A DNA stretch of 6,987 bases, from assembly GCA_913064755.1 (NCBI GenBank), contig CAJYBQ010000170.1:1-6987 (forward strand), in the 5' to 3' direction. The translations under genes and the position numbers were made by a program. This document shows, one piece after another, positions 6,161 to 6,987 of this stretch. The notes below the pieces were generated by a model. That model made no database searches, was not told the DNA's origin, and saw only the letters and a program-made list of their open reading frames with translations. Position 1 is the first letter of the stretch. Every line of letters begins with the position of its first letter. Source of the stretch: an uncultured Alphaproteobacteria bacterium (GTDB taxonomy: Bacteria; Pseudomonadota; Alphaproteobacteria; Minwuiales; Minwuiaceae).

Positions 6161-6987
6161 CGGCCATAGACCTCCCGTGCCTGGGCTTCCGTCAGCAGGC
6201 CGTCGGCCAGGTCGGCGTCGATGTCCTCCGCCGCGCGCTCGGCCGGATCGCCCCAGCCGCCGCCGCCGCCGGAGGCGACCACGAACACGTCCAGTGGTGC
6301 GACGGGCAGGCCGGTCGCCTTGCTCGGCAGCTTGATTTCGGTCCCGTCGGGGCTGCGCTGGCGGTAGTCATGGGGCGCGCCGTCGGCGCCGCCCAACATC
6401 CCGCGCGCGCCGTGACGCAGCCCATCGCCGGCGGTGTTGGCGACGGCGGGCTTCTCGGTCTCGACCACCATTTCCATCATGACGCCGGCGCCGCCCCGAT
6501 ATTGGCCGTCGCCGCCGGAATCGGCGCGGAATTCGTGCCGGCGGAAGGGCAGCGGGAAGCGGGCTTCCGCCACTTCTACGCTGCCGAATTTCAGGCCGCC
6601 GGCGGAATGCCACTCGCCGGAGCAATGCCAGCCGTCGCCATTGATCGAGCCGCCACCACCGGGCCGTGCGTGGAACATGTGCCCGATGAAGCGCTTGCCG
6701 GTGCGTGGGTCGTCGCCCTGGATCGCGAGCCGCAGACGGCGCCCCCAGCCGCCCATGGCGCGGTCCGGCGTTGCCTGGCTGAGCGCGACCATCACCGACT
6801 CGATGATCTCGTTGCCGCAATGGCTGGTGCACATGGTCACCGGCCTGCCCTCGTTCGGCATGACCATAGTGCCCTGCTTCAGCTTCACCGTCAGCGGCCG
6901 GATCGTGAAGCTGAAGCAGGGCACTATGGTCATGCCGAACGAGGGCAGGCCGGAGAACGCCATGGCGATCGCGCTTTGGGTGTTGGC
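6157..6987 (-). CDS. hyuB: Hydantoinase/oxoprolinase subunit B (HyuB family), partial: N-terminal part beyond the window
   Basis: The visible part is the C-terminal 276 residues or so of a family that is usually over 500, so its start lies to the right of the window. Family marks are RPLTVKLKQGTMV near the middle, GGWGRRLRLAIQG, FHARPGGGGSINGDGW, GGAGVMMEMVVE, and the closing SGGGGGWGDPAERAAEDI followed by LLTEAQAREVYGR. With subunit A it would form the ATP-dependent amidohydrolase or carboxylase. Its TGA overlaps the HyuA ATG by four bases, showing an operon in the order B then A. The ATG at 6963 is not the true start, because the frame remains open to position 6987. The frame also runs through both arms of a perfect 49-base inverted repeat (6840-6953). 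The residues encoded by the outer arm (about 6905-6953) are the antisense reading of the inner arm and may not be original HyuB sequence. Confidence 0.9.
   Translation of the reverse strand, partial: ANTQSAIAMAFSGLPSFGMTIVPCFSFTIRPLTVKLKQGTMVMPNEGRPVTMCTSHCGNEIIESVMVALSQATPDRAMGGWGRRLRLAIQGDDPRTGKRFIGHMFHARPGGGGSINGDGWHCSGEWHSAGGLKFGSVEVAEARFPLPFRRHEFRADSGGDGQYRGGAGVMMEMVVETEKPAVANTAGDGLRHGARGMLGGADGAPHDYRQRSPDGTEIKLPSKATGLPVAPLDVFVVASGGGGGWGDPAERAAEDIDADLADGLLTEAQAREVYGR
6170..6176 (-). promoter_or_regulatory. Ribosome binding site of hyuA inside the end of hyuB
   Basis: Read on the minus strand this is GGGAGGT, nine bases before the HyuA ATG at 6160 and within the last codons of HyuB. It supports the start at 6160, gives HyuA its own initiation site, and agrees with translational coupling through the ATGA overlap. 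Confidence 0.7.
6840..6953. repeat. Perfect 49-base inverted repeat with 16-base spacer inside hyuB
   Basis: Positions 6840-6888 are the exact reverse complement of 6905-6953, separated by 6889-6904. Pairing stops abruptly on both sides (A6839 against A6954, C6889 against C6904). Both arms are read in the HyuB frame without a stop. The inner arm encodes VKLKQGTMVMPNEGRP, which fits the family. The outer arm encodes GLPSFGMTIVPCFSF and contains ATA, a rare codon in such GC-rich DNA. As RNA it would fold into a very long perfect hairpin. Likely origins are a template-switch rearrangement or a sequencing/assembly chimera near the right edge of the sequence. Confidence 0.95.

Noticed and set aside
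1..6987. CRISPR arrays, tRNA or rRNA genes, insertion sequences, toxin-antitoxin or defence genes
   Set aside because: I found no regularly spaced direct repeats, cloverleaf sequences, transposase motifs or defence-family proteins on either strand.

Overview
The window is high-GC, densely coding bacterial DNA. Protein style, short gene spacing and family content suggest an alphaproteobacterium, perhaps a Rhodospirillales-like lineage. That placement is inference, because no rRNA or other marker gene is present.

Layout. (1) Positions 127-2221, plus strand: a predicted lipoprotein with an OmpA-like C-terminal region, followed after 13 bases by two small MaoC/hot-dog proteins. The first MaoC protein lacks the hydratase motif and the second carries it. 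(2) Positions 2222-2357: a short gap between convergent genes that holds two strong hairpins, probably a two-way transcription stop. (3) Positions 2358-3905, minus strand: a complete acyl-CoA ligase of the AMP-binding (ANL) superfamily. (4) Positions 3906-4117: a 212-base gap with a good ribosome binding site for the ligase and a hairpin that may end the upstream transcript. (5) Positions 4118-6987, minus strand: a hydantoinase/oxoprolinase pair. The B subunit runs off the right edge and overlaps the A subunit by the four bases ATGA.

How the genes may work together. The ligase would activate a carboxylic acid to its CoA thioester, and the MaoC pair could hydrate an enoyl-CoA made from it. Together they suggest degradation of a fatty or bulky acid, although the two units are transcribed towards each other and no dehydrogenase or thiolase is visible. 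The HyuA/HyuB pair is a separate ATP-dependent module that opens a cyclic amide or carboxylates a ketone; its substrate cannot be read from the sequence. The lipoprotein has no obvious link to this metabolism.

The most unusual signal is at the right end. A perfect 49-base inverted repeat with a 16-base spacer (6840-6888 and 6905-6953) lies inside the HyuB reading frame, which stays open through both arms. It is either a template-switch type rearrangement or a sequencing/assembly chimera. Otherwise the window looks like ordinary metabolic chromosome, and I see no defence, mobile or clearly new multi-gene system.
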